DNA of 5,554 nucleotides from SZUA-217 sp036446835 (GCA_036446835.1 JAZFTT010000128.1:1-5554); one strand, 5' to 3'. Counted from the stretch's first letter, positions 1 to 5,529 are shown. Notes: a model not told the origin generated them from the letters alone. Program-made: numbers and translations.

Positions 1-606
1 GATGTCCTCGCTGAAGGTTATGTCCGTCGAGCCGTCGATGGAGATGTGGTTGTCGTCGTACAGGTAGATCAGATGGCCGAGCCCGAAGTGGCCTGCAATC
101 GAGGCTGCCTCCGAGCTGATGCCTTCCATGAGGTCGCCGTCGGAAACGAAGCCGTAGGTCCGATGGTCGACCAGATCTGGGCCGAGACGGCCGCGGAGAT
201 GAGTCTCGGCAACGGCCATTCCGACCCCGGCGGCGAATCCCTGGCCGAGGGGACCGGTCGTCATCTCGATACCCAGGTCGTGATCGATCTCGGGGTGACC
301 GGCGGTGTGACTATCCCACTGCCGGAAGTTGCGGATGTCGTCGAGGGTCAACCCGAATCCGCAAAGGTGGAGTATGGAGTACAGGAGCATCGATCCGTGC
401 CCGTTGGAAAGCACGAACCTGTCCCGGTCGGGCCATTCTGGAGCATCCGGGTCGACGTTGATGAACTTCGACCAAAGCGTGACCGCAATGTCGGCCATTC
501 CCATTGGCATGCCCGGGTGGCCGGAGTTGGCACTCTGGACCGCGTCCATCGCCAGGGCCTTGATCGTGTTGACCGCTAACTGCTCGGTTGATAGTGAATC
601 CGACAT
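1..606 (-). CDS. tkt: Transketolase, N-terminal part (gene runs off the left edge)
   Basis: Thiamine-diphosphate (ThDP) enzyme that moves two-carbon ketol units between sugar phosphates in the cytosolic pentose phosphate pathway. The first 202 codons are present, ATG at 606-604; full-length transketolases have about 660-700 residues, so only the ThDP pyrophosphate-binding domain is seen. Visible landmarks are NSGHPGMPMG (27-36, active-site H30), SNGHGSMLLY (67-76, H70), the segment around H104, TTGPLGQG (116-123), and the ThDP/metal motif starting SDGDLMEG (155-162) and ending YDDNHISIDG (183-192), with probable metal ligands D156 and N186. The motif normally begins GDG; here it is SDG. These positions lie within about one residue of yeast transketolase numbering as I recall it. 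The start is supported by the family N-terminus (LAVNTIKALAMDAVQ) and by a TACTCT hexamer 8 nt upstream. It is divergent from the acyltransferase gene. The identification is very secure; paralogue or pathway specialisation cannot be judged. Confidence 0.97.
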   Translation of the reverse strand, partial: MSDSLSTEQLAVNTIKALAMDAVQSANSGHPGMPMGMADIAVTLWSKFINVDPDAPEWPDRDRFVLSNGHGSMLLYSILHLCGFGLTLDDIRNFRQWDSHTAGHPEIDHDLGIEMTTGPLGQGFAAGVGMAVAETHLRGRLGPDLVDHRTYGFVSDGDLMEGISSEAASIAGHFGLGHLIYLYDDNHISIDGSTDITFSEDI

Positions 607-661
607 CGGCGACGAGAGTACCTCGACACCACTAGTTCCTGTGCCGGGTGATACTCGGGTG
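607..661. promoter_or_regulatory. Divergent promoter region between tkt and the acyltransferase
   Basis: Only 55 bp separate the two start codons. On the minus strand TACTCT (620-615) fits the TAnnnT -10 pattern and lies 8 nt before the tkt ATG. On the plus strand GATACT (650-655) lies 6 nt before the acyltransferase ATG and fits less well. No convincing -35 element is seen for either. If both hexamers are used, the two polymerase footprints overlap, so the promoters would compete or be co-regulated; that is inference. No strong Shine-Dalgarno sits at usable spacing for either gene, in keeping with leaderless transcripts. Confidence 0.45.
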
Positions 662-1510
662 ATGGCGCATCACAACGTCGGACCCTTTCGAGTCCAGGGA
701 ACGGCAGAACGAATCCGGACTGCGGTTGGAGCCGGCATTCTCATCGTTCTGGGAGAGCCCGTTCTGAGCGGGCTGGCAAAATGGGCCGATCCCAAGATCC
801 TCCACAAAGCCGTCTCGATCTGGTCCGATATGACTGTCCGGTTTCTCGATATGAGGGTGGAGGTGGAGGGGCTCCAGCACGTTGATCCCGGCCAGACCTA
901 TGTGGTCGCGCCTCTGCACGAGGGCTTTGCCGACCCTCTGCTGCTGACCCGCCTCCCGCTCCGACTTCGTTATCTGGTCAGAGACGAGCTGTTCGACTGG
1001 GCTCATCTCGGAAGATTCCTCAGAACATCCGATCAGATCGAAGTTGCAACAGCTCCGATCGCTCGCGAACTGCGTCGACTGCTCGGTGACTGCCGTCAAG
1101 CTCTCGATCGAGGGGAGAGTCTCGTGGTCTTTCCACAAGGCTCGATTTTGGGAGTCGAGGTCGCTTTCACACGTGGCGCCTTCGTCTTGGCCGACCGCCT
1201 TTCCTGCCCTCTTCTACCGATAGTCGTCACGGGAACCCACCGTGTGTGGGAACACCCCTATTCACCGGCACTCCGCTACGGACAGCCGGTAAGTATGCGG
1301 GTGCTGCCCCCCGTTCCGGCGGGCGAGGCCCTCGCTGCGATGAGGGATGTGGAGTCTCAGATGAAGACCATTGCCCTCTCCAACACCTTTGCCACGGTTC
1401 GCCACTTCGATCCCGAGCGTGACGGCTACTGGGACGGATACACCTATGAGATCGATCGACGATTCCCTGAGGTTGCGGCATTAGTCGAGTCGCACCGCGC
1501 CAAACGTTGA
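662..1510 (+). CDS. PlsC-like lysophospholipid/glycerophosphate acyltransferase family protein
   Basis: Probable membrane-associated acyltransferase of the LPLAT/PlsC superfamily, which transfers acyl chains from acyl-ACP or acyl-CoA to a hydroxyl on glycerol-3-phosphate, lysophosphatidate or another lipid acceptor; the substrate is not predictable here. The 282-residue protein shows the superfamily blocks in order: block I HEGFAD (86-91), the HX4D catalytic dyad H86/D91; block II RYLVRDELF (103-111); block III VVFPQGS (155-161), where the usual FPEG glutamate is Gln159; and block IV PLLPIVVTGTH (183-193). Residues 20-40 are moderately hydrophobic and may touch the membrane. The open frame extends upstream to 329, but that part is antisense to tkt. 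I place the start at ATG 662, with GTG 641 and GTG 659 as in-frame alternatives; none has a clear ribosome site. It converges on the dehalogenase gene with a 4-bp gap. The superfamily is secure, the acceptor unknown. Confidence 0.88.
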   Translation: MAHHNVGPFRVQGTAERIRTAVGAGILIVLGEPVLSGLAKWADPKILHKAVSIWSDMTVRFLDMRVEVEGLQHVDPGQTYVVAPLHEGFADPLLLTRLPLRLRYLVRDELFDWAHLGRFLRTSDQIEVATAPIARELRRLLGDCRQALDRGESLVVFPQGSILGVEVAFTRGAFVLADRLSCPLLPIVVTGTHRVWEHPYSPALRYGQPVSMRVLPPVPAGEALAAMRDVESQMKTIALSNTFATVRHFDPERDGYWDGYTYEIDRRFPEVAALVESHRAKR

Positions 1511-1514
1511 ACTC

Positions 1515-2411
1515 TCAATCGTCCCAAGCTGCGAGAGCTGCTCGTGCGACCTGCTCACCCCACTCCTGGACGAAATGGCCGGCTTCCTCGACTCGCATCG
1601 GCTCCGGGCAGTTGCGGATGGCTCTATGGACGCGCTCCATGACGGGTGGTCCCAGGACCGGGTCCGTCATACCGATCGCCATGAAGGAGTGACCGTCGAA
1701 CTGCTCGGACCACCATTTGACGGCTTCGCGGGATACCTCGACACCACCCATCGAGGGGTCGGTCGGCACCAGCTCTGGAAATGTTCGGACGCCCGCCTTG
1801 TGCTCGGGAGAGGGGAAGGGAGCTTCGTAGGCGGCGACTTCCTCGGGACTGAGATGGGGCACGGTCTGGCTCATGAGCCGGCCTACACCAAAGTCCGGTG
1901 TGTTGGCCACGTAGTCCCGCCAGGCAATGAACCCCTCGCTCGGCTCGACCCCGACGGCGAAGCCCGTGTTCATGATCAGCAGACCCGAGATACGGTCCGG
2001 AAATGCGACCGGGAGTGTGAGTCCCAGTAGCCCACCCCAGTCCTGGACCACGAGTGTGATCTCGGAGAGATCGAGGTGCTCTACGAAAGCCACCAGTGCA
2101 TTCCGGTGAAAGTCGAAGGTGTACAAGGCATCCTCAACAGGTTTGTCCGACCGACCGAAACCGAAATAGTCGGGGGCTACCACTCGATAGCCTGCTTCGA
2201 GAAAGACCGGGATCATGCGCCGAAACAGATACGCCCATGTCGGCTCTCCGTGCAGGCACAGCATCACGTCGGCGTCGGCTGGCCCCTCGTCGATATAGTG
2301 CAACCGCAGACCCTCATAACCGGGGAGATCTTCCACATATTGAGGTGAATAAGGCCAGTCAGGAAGGTCGCCAAACCGGCGGTCGTCAGTGCGCAGTGCT
2401 TCGATACCCAT
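1515..2411 (-). CDS. Haloalkane dehalogenase, DhlA-like subfamily (HLD-I)
   Basis: Alpha/beta-hydrolase that hydrolyses a carbon-halogen bond of haloalkanes to give an alcohol, halide and a proton, through a covalent alkyl-enzyme ester. The 298-residue protein has HGEPTW (54-59, oxyanion-hole and halide-site region), nucleophile D124 in VVQDWGG (121-127), catalytic acid D250 in GMTDPVLGPP (247-256), and base H279 in EAGHFVQEWGEQVA (276-289). The halide-binding pair is W125 plus W164 in the cap (GFIAW, 160-164). Placing the acid after strand 8 marks subfamily I, with Xanthobacter DhlA (D124, D260, H289, W175) as reference. The cap is about 11 residues shorter than in DhlA just before W164, where DhlA has its tandem VTQPA repeat. 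The start is ATG 2411, preceded by TAGGGT at 6 nt; the N-terminus (IEALRTDDRRFGDLPDWPYSP) aligns with DhlA-type proteins. There are no halide or alcohol degradation neighbours, so its natural substrate is open. Confidence 0.93.
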   Translation of the reverse strand: MGIEALRTDDRRFGDLPDWPYSPQYVEDLPGYEGLRLHYIDEGPADADVMLCLHGEPTWAYLFRRMIPVFLEAGYRVVAPDYFGFGRSDKPVEDALYTFDFHRNALVAFVEHLDLSEITLVVQDWGGLLGLTLPVAFPDRISGLLIMNTGFAVGVEPSEGFIAWRDYVANTPDFGVGRLMSQTVPHLSPEEVAAYEAPFPSPEHKAGVRTFPELVPTDPSMGGVEVSREAVKWWSEQFDGHSFMAIGMTDPVLGPPVMERVHRAIRNCPEPMRVEEAGHFVQEWGEQVARAALAAWDD

Positions 2412-2495
2412 GATTCGACCCTACCCGGTAACACCTCGCCTATACCGCCACAGGCCACACAACCGCACACGCCGAGGCTTCTAGTCTTGTGTTGA
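2412..2495. promoter_or_regulatory. Divergent promoter region between the dehalogenase and the TfoX-domain gene
   Basis: This is an 84-bp spacer between two divergent starts. On the minus strand TAGGGT (2423-2418) stands 6 nt before the dehalogenase ATG; it could instead be read as a weak AGGG ribosome site. On the plus strand TAGTCT (2482-2487) stands 8 nt before the TTG start of the TfoX-domain gene. Both fit TAnnnT at leaderless spacing. No convincing -35 elements, operator palindrome or terminator is visible between them. Confidence 0.45.
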
Positions 2496-2834
2496 TTGGC
2501 CGAGCCTTACTTGACGAAATTGAAAGAGCTTGCAGACCAGTGGGTCAGTGCTGACCGGAGGATTGGTGCCCTGGAGTGCCGTCACTTCTTTTCGGGCGCT
2601 GCCGTATACCGGAATGACGCCATCGCGGCATCCCTGACGCCAGTCGGCCTCGCCTTCAAAGTGCCTGTCGAAGTTCACGACGAACTGCTGGACGGCGGTC
2701 TGGCGTCCCCTCTTCGCTACTTCCCTGGGGCGCCCATCAAGCGAAACTATGTGCTCTTCTCTGCGGGTGTGAATCTGGACGCTCAGTCCGCGGCTCGGCT
2801 GCTGCTTGGAGATTCTCTGGAGTTCGGCTCGTAG
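2496..2834 (+). CDS. TfoX/Sxy N-terminal-domain protein
   Basis: Small 112-residue cytosolic protein made almost wholly of a TfoX N-terminal-like domain. The family pattern is a basic-MFGG-aaf core, then a short strand pair, a ligand-like loop and a KK-Y strand. Here it reads ECRHFFSGAAVYRNDAIAAS (27-46), GLAFKVP (51-57), SPLRYFPGAPIKRNYVLF (71-88) and a C-terminal helix rich in Ala and Leu (96-106). The usual MFGG is FFSG. In gamma-proteobacteria TfoX/Sxy helps CRP-cAMP act at competence promoters; single-domain actinobacterial relatives have no assigned function, so competence should not be assumed. The start is TTG 2496, because a stop codon (2493-2495) lies directly before it in frame and no ATG or GTG follows soon; TTG 2511 is the alternative. 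TAGTCT 8 nt upstream suggests a leaderless message. It converges on the cyclase gene across 23 bp. Confidence 0.72.
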   Translation: MAEPYLTKLKELADQWVSADRRIGALECRHFFSGAAVYRNDAIAASLTPVGLAFKVPVEVHDELLDGGLASPLRYFPGAPIKRNYVLFSAGVNLDAQSAARLLLGDSLEFGS

Positions 2835-2857
2835 ACGATGAGGAGCGCCGATTCCTG

Positions 2858-3784
2858 TCAGATGCCATCCTCGTTCTTCAGCCCGATCACCTCATGGGCC
2901 ACGACAAGCCCGGTCTTACCGCGAAGGTCGAGATCAAAACTCTGCCCGAAGTCGACGTCCCGACCACAGTCCTTGAACACGATGTCGGTTACGAGCATGT
3001 CGGTCCCGGTCTCCTTGTTGGCCGCTTCGAGACGACTGGCCACGTTGACAGTGTCGCCGATCGCCGTCTCGCGAGCCGACGGCTCGACCCCCATCAGGCC
3101 GAACACCACCTTGCCGTAATCGACGCCCACTCGGACTCCGAAACTCATTCCGTACATTCGCTCTACGTAGTGGGAGAGGTCTCTGGCGATTTCGAGAACG
3201 CCAAGACCGGATCGAATCGCCGATAGGGCAGGCTTTGGCTCTCCGTCGACGCCAAATAGCGCAAGGACGGCGTCGCCCATGTAGTTGTCAACTCGACCCG
3301 AGTTCGACACGACTTCCGCGCTGACGTTGTGGAAGAAGCGGTTCAGCAGATGCACGATGTCGTAGGCGGGAAGAGCATCCGCCATCGCGGTGTATCCGAC
3401 GACATCGGTGAACAACACCGCAACATCCACCTCTCGACCGACTGGGCCAGTGAAGGCGTGTTTCCCGATTTGGGTGGATAGGGCGATGTCGGTCTTATCG
3501 AGCACGAGTCTGCCCAGGCTCACCGACTCCGATGTGATGGTCTGACAGGCAAGACGGATTTCGTCGGGAAAGTCGAGTTTTTCGGCCATCGCCAATTCCT
3601 TGTCGGTGCGTTGCGACAGACCCGACAGCCCTTCGGCGATCTTCACTCTGCAGGTAGAGCACCGCGCCTTGCCCCCACAGAGATGAGTGATTGGGATGCC
3701 CCCCTCGACAAGGGCCGCCAAGAGGTTGACCTCACCGTCAAAAGGTATCGTCACTTCGTCTGGCCAGGTAGTGATCTTCGGCAT
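2858..3784 (-). CDS. [2Fe-2S] ferredoxin domain fused to class III adenylate/guanylate cyclase
   Basis: Predicted soluble signalling enzyme of 308 residues that forms a cyclic nucleotide from ATP or GTP. Residues 1-100 form a [2Fe-2S] ferredoxin domain with cysteines C36-x5-C42-x2-C45 and C80 (LACQT), the adrenodoxin-type spacing. Residues 118-302 form a class III catalytic domain: metal ligand D127 in VLFTDVVGYT (123-132), D171 in YMGDAVLALFG (168-178), and ETAIGDTVNVASRLEAANK (239-257) with the transition-state pair N247/R251 and T240 at the base-recognition position. The usual substrate-specifying Lys before the second metal Asp is Asn167. It has no HAMP, membrane segment or PAS, so the iron-sulfur domain is the only visible sensor. 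The cluster could gate the dimeric cyclase by redox state, oxygen or nitric oxide; that is inference. ATG 3784 follows TAGGCT by 7 nt and the upstream GerW-like gene by 30 bp. ATP versus GTP cannot be decided. Confidence 0.93.
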   Translation of the reverse strand: MPKITTWPDEVTIPFDGEVNLLAALVEGGIPITHLCGGKARCSTCRVKIAEGLSGLSQRTDKELAMAEKLDFPDEIRLACQTITSESVSLGRLVLDKTDIALSTQIGKHAFTGPVGREVDVAVLFTDVVGYTAMADALPAYDIVHLLNRFFHNVSAEVVSNSGRVDNYMGDAVLALFGVDGEPKPALSAIRSGLGVLEIARDLSHYVERMYGMSFGVRVGVDYGKVVFGLMGVEPSARETAIGDTVNVASRLEAANKETGTDMLVTDIVFKDCGRDVDFGQSFDLDLRGKTGLVVAHEVIGLKNEDGI

Positions 3785-3791
3785 AGAACCG

Positions 3792-3797
3792 AGCCTA
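3792..3797 (-). promoter_or_regulatory. Possible -10 hexamer for leaderless transcription of the cyclase gene
   Basis: TAGGCT on the minus strand fits TAnnnT and ends 7 nt before the cyclase ATG, inside the 30-bp gap after the GerW-like gene. There is no Shine-Dalgarno sequence in this gap. The cyclase may therefore have its own promoter even if it is also read from upstream. No clear -35 element was found. Confidence 0.4.
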
Positions 3798-3814
3798 TTC
3801 CCGACTGTGACGTT

Positions 3815-4192
3815 CTAGTTGCGGAACACGCGCCAGACGCCAATCAGCCCAAGCAGCAGCGTCACACCGATCTTCGTGAAATCGATGACTGGCTTGACCT
3901 CCACTCCGGCCGACGTATCCGAATCACTGCAACGGGCCTGCCCTGTGAAGCTCCGCCACAGCGGCCCCCCGATCCACGCCCATTGTCGGGCTGGCTGGTG
4001 GGGCCTTCGCCACCGCCAAAACCAAACCCGCCCGGCGCGCTCCCACGCTACGGCAGTGATGACGAGGTCGTCGCCGATATGTATTGGCTCAGAGAAGACT
4101 GTGCCCGGTGCGGCTCCACCGAATAACGCCGCAAGCGCATCGGCAGTTGGCTTGGCGGCGTCGTGGATGTCCCCATCGTGTTCCTCTGTCAT
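3815..4192 (-). CDS. GerW/YtfJ-family protein with a frame-shifted core
   Basis: An open frame of 125 codons, ATG 4192 to TAG 3815. The ends look like the GerW (YtfJ) family: an acidic N-terminus and helix ending in VFSEPIHIGDDLVITAVAWE (32-51), then AGVEVKPVIDFTKIGVTLLL (95-114), a hydrophobic tail and basic end. Between them family members have a glycine-rich segment and a strand RPVAVI. In this frame residues 55-92 are instead Trp/Arg-rich (WFWRWRRPHQ and so on), unlike the family. The neighbouring minus-strand frame, positions 4032-3916, reads GGFGFGGGEG then, after more glycines, GRPVAVIRI: exactly the missing core. One extra base near the G run at 4033-4031 and one lost A near 3916 explain both. 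Bacillus GerW acts in spore germination; actinobacterial homologues occur in non-sporulating species and their role is unknown. The family call is good; whether the frameshifts are real or sequencing errors is open. Confidence 0.75.
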   Translation of the reverse strand: MTEEHDGDIHDAAKPTADALAALFGGAAPGTVFSEPIHIGDDLVITAVAWERAGRVWFWRWRRPHQPARQWAWIGGPLWRSFTGQARCSDSDTSAGVEVKPVIDFTKIGVTLLLGLIGVWRVFRN

Positions 4193-4324
4193 CGAAGCAC
4201 CGCGACTTCTTTACTGGTGAGTGTCACCGAGTGCCCGGTGGATTCGATCGCGCATTCCGAGATCTGATTCCGCCGAACACTGATCATCATTCCGGTCTTA
4301 CGCTTGCAAGGCGGGATCGTCGCG
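4193..4324. other. 132-bp intergenic stretch between bpa and the GerW-like gene
   Basis: No gene, RNA or convincing terminator is seen. A short hairpin (CACCG / CGGTG, loop of 6, at 4225-4240) has no T tract. No SD or TAnnnT at usual spacing precedes the GerW-like ATG; TAAAGA about 15 nt upstream is the nearest AT-rich hexamer. The stretch probably holds the promoter of the GerW-like gene, but I cannot place it. Confidence 0.4.
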
Positions 4325-4711
4325 CTAGAGATATAGGCCTGGCGTCTCTGTTTCGTCCAAGATCGGTGCAGTGTCGGTTGGCGCCTGAAGCGCGGCTGCT
4401 CCAGTGCCGGTCGTAACCATCATCCCTGCCATCAGACCCTCCAGCCATCCAACCAACTCTGCTTGAGCGACCCGCACCTCCGATGGCGTGGGAGTGGCTT
4501 GATCGAACTGTACGGCGAGTGTCAACAGCTCCTCGTGGAGGTCATTCGAGATGACGCCGGTGAGTTCTGCAATGACGCGATCATGAATCCGTCGGAGACG
4601 CTCACATCCGGCCGCGTCACACGGTGTAGATCGGGCCTCTTCGAGCAGAGCTCGCGCCATGGTTGTGATGCGAACCAGTTTTCCCGGCTCGGTTATGTAT
4701 GCGTCCAACAT
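4325..4711 (-). CDS. bpa: Bacterial proteasome activator Bpa/PafE
   Basis: ATP-independent ring-forming activator that docks on the alpha face of the 20S proteasome and opens its gate, allowing degradation of unfolded proteins such as heat-shock clients without pupylation. The 128-residue protein matches the family helical core: EPGKLVRITTMARALLEEAR (8-27), a second helix around CERLRRIHDRVIAELTGVIS (36-55), then LHEELLTLAV (58-67) and the most conserved block SEVRVAQAELVGWLEGLMAG (77-96). The last four residues GLYL correspond to the GQYL docking tail of the Mycobacterium tuberculosis protein (Rv3780). It is shorter than that protein (about 174 residues as I recall), lacking the long acidic N-terminus and part of the disordered stretch before the tail. 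The start ATG 4711 has a good ribosome site, GGAGG at 5 nt. The downstream gene is GerW-like and the upstream one the DNA alkyltransferase. Its presence predicts prcA/prcB elsewhere in the genome. Confidence 0.9.
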   Translation of the reverse strand: MLDAYITEPGKLVRITTMARALLEEARSTPCDAAGCERLRRIHDRVIAELTGVISNDLHEELLTLAVQFDQATPTPSEVRVAQAELVGWLEGLMAGMMVTTGTGAAALQAPTDTAPILDETETPGLYL

Positions 4712-4716
4712 GATGG

Positions 4717-4721
4717 CCTCC
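4717..4721 (-). promoter_or_regulatory. Shine-Dalgarno site of bpa
   Basis: GGAGG on the minus strand, 5 nt before ATG 4711. It fixes the bpa start and is the only textbook ribosome site in this window; the other genes lack one at good spacing. Confidence 0.8.
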
Positions 4722-4821
4722 GTTCGTGATCATGTCAGCGTCTTGTTGGGGCGATTTCTGCCTGGACTGTCGGGTGGCCGATATTCAGCGGCACCCACTC
4801 GATCCATGGGAACGCCCTGCT

Positions 4822-5529
4822 TCAGCAGCATGGCCGGCAGATCTCGCATGCCCGAAACCCTGCGCTCTCCGCCTGGTCGAGGGAGCGGAAGTCGACCACG
4901 TTCTCCACGTTGGAACGTCTGATGGCGTGACAAGTCGGGTGGCAGTAGATCTTTGTCGAAGTGTTTCCCTGGAGACGGACGTGCTTTGAGGCGAGGTCTT
5001 CCAGCCAATCGGGATGCGCACCCTCATGCTCCAGCAGATCGTGCTTGTTGGCAGTGCCGCCAAGAGAGTAATTGCCGATATGCCCATCGGCACGTACCAC
5101 TCTGTGGCACGGAATGATAAGTGGGATCGGGTTCCGGGCGACGGCTGAGCCGGCGGCCCGTACGGCTCCAGGCCGGTTCACTTCATGGGCGAGCCAGGCG
5201 TAGGGACGCACCTCACCTTTCGGAATCGTTGCGGTCCGCGTCAGAACCTCCGCCTGGAACGGCGTGACCGAGCGAAGATCGATGGGCAGCTTCCCTGGTG
5301 TTCCCGCCTCGATTGCTGCGGGAATGTGCCGGCTCCAAGCCGACGGGGCCTCGGCTCGAATCAGCTTGCGGCCAAACCTGTCGACGAATCTGTCTTGAAA
5401 TGCATGATCGGCGATGTCGACCGAGGAAACACCCTCAGGGTTGAAGGTGACGGCGACATCTCCGATGGCGGACTCGTAGAGGTCGTAACCGTCGACCATG
5501 CCGGTGCCGAGGGAGACCCCTTCAGTCAT
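4822..5529 (-). CDS. O6-alkylguanine-DNA alkyltransferase with C-terminal Ada-type zinc domain
   Basis: Suicide DNA-repair protein: the Ogt/MGMT part takes the alkyl group from O6-alkylguanine onto its own cysteine. Of 235 residues, about 15-80 are the RNase-H-like N-terminal domain (YESAIGDVAVTFNPEG, 18-33). Residues 86-170 are the active domain, with TPFQAEVLTRTATIPKGEV (89-107), arginine-finger region VRAAGSAVARNPIPLIIPCH (123-142), acceptor C141 in PCHRVV, and GNYSLGGTANKHDLLEHEG (152-170). Residues about 184-235 resemble the N-terminal zinc domain of E. coli Ada: YC196HPTC200 and C228EIC231 give four Cys ligands, with RRSNVENV and AGFRACEICRP between and around them. In Ada the cysteine of the first pair accepts methyl groups from phosphotriesters. 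No AraC-type HTH is present and the order is reversed relative to Ada. The frame is open to the right edge; ATG 5529 is used, with ATG 5499 or a start beyond the window possible. It lies 110 bp upstream of bpa. Confidence 0.9.
   Translation of the reverse strand: MTEGVSLGTGMVDGYDLYESAIGDVAVTFNPEGVSSVDIADHAFQDRFVDRFGRKLIRAEAPSAWSRHIPAAIEAGTPGKLPIDLRSVTPFQAEVLTRTATIPKGEVRPYAWLAHEVNRPGAVRAAGSAVARNPIPLIIPCHRVVRADGHIGNYSLGGTANKHDLLEHEGAHPDWLEDLASKHVRLQGNTSTKIYCHPTCHAIRRSNVENVVDFRSLDQAESAGFRACEICRPCC

Noticed and set aside
46..579. 177-codon plus-strand open frame
   Set aside because: It is antisense to transketolase, whose motifs are clear on the minus strand, and its translation resembles no protein family.
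329..661. Upstream extension of the acyltransferase frame
   Set aside because: It lies antisense to the tkt coding region and its own promoter; homology-like sequence begins only after about 662.
1511..1514. Bidirectional terminator between acyltransferase and dehalogenase
   Set aside because: The genes end 4 bp apart and I see no inverted repeat with T tracts around the junction.
3916..4033. Programmed ribosomal frameshifting in the GerW-like gene
   Set aside because: It would need a +1 and a -1 event within 40 codons, without a classical slippery heptamer or visible stimulatory structure; indels are simpler.
4225..4240. Hairpin CACCG / CGGTG as a terminator after bpa
   Set aside because: Stem of only 5 bp, no T tract, and about 85 nt past the bpa stop.
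3611..4416. Overlapping plus-strand open frames across the cyclase N-terminus, GerW-like gene and bpa
   Set aside because: Low-complexity Arg/Pro-rich translations typical of antisense frames in GC-rich DNA; the minus-strand genes explain the region.
4730..5093. Two other minus-strand frames overlapping the end of the alkyltransferase
   Set aside because: They are out-of-frame shadows; the Ada-type zinc domain with four cysteines is in the 4822-5529 frame.
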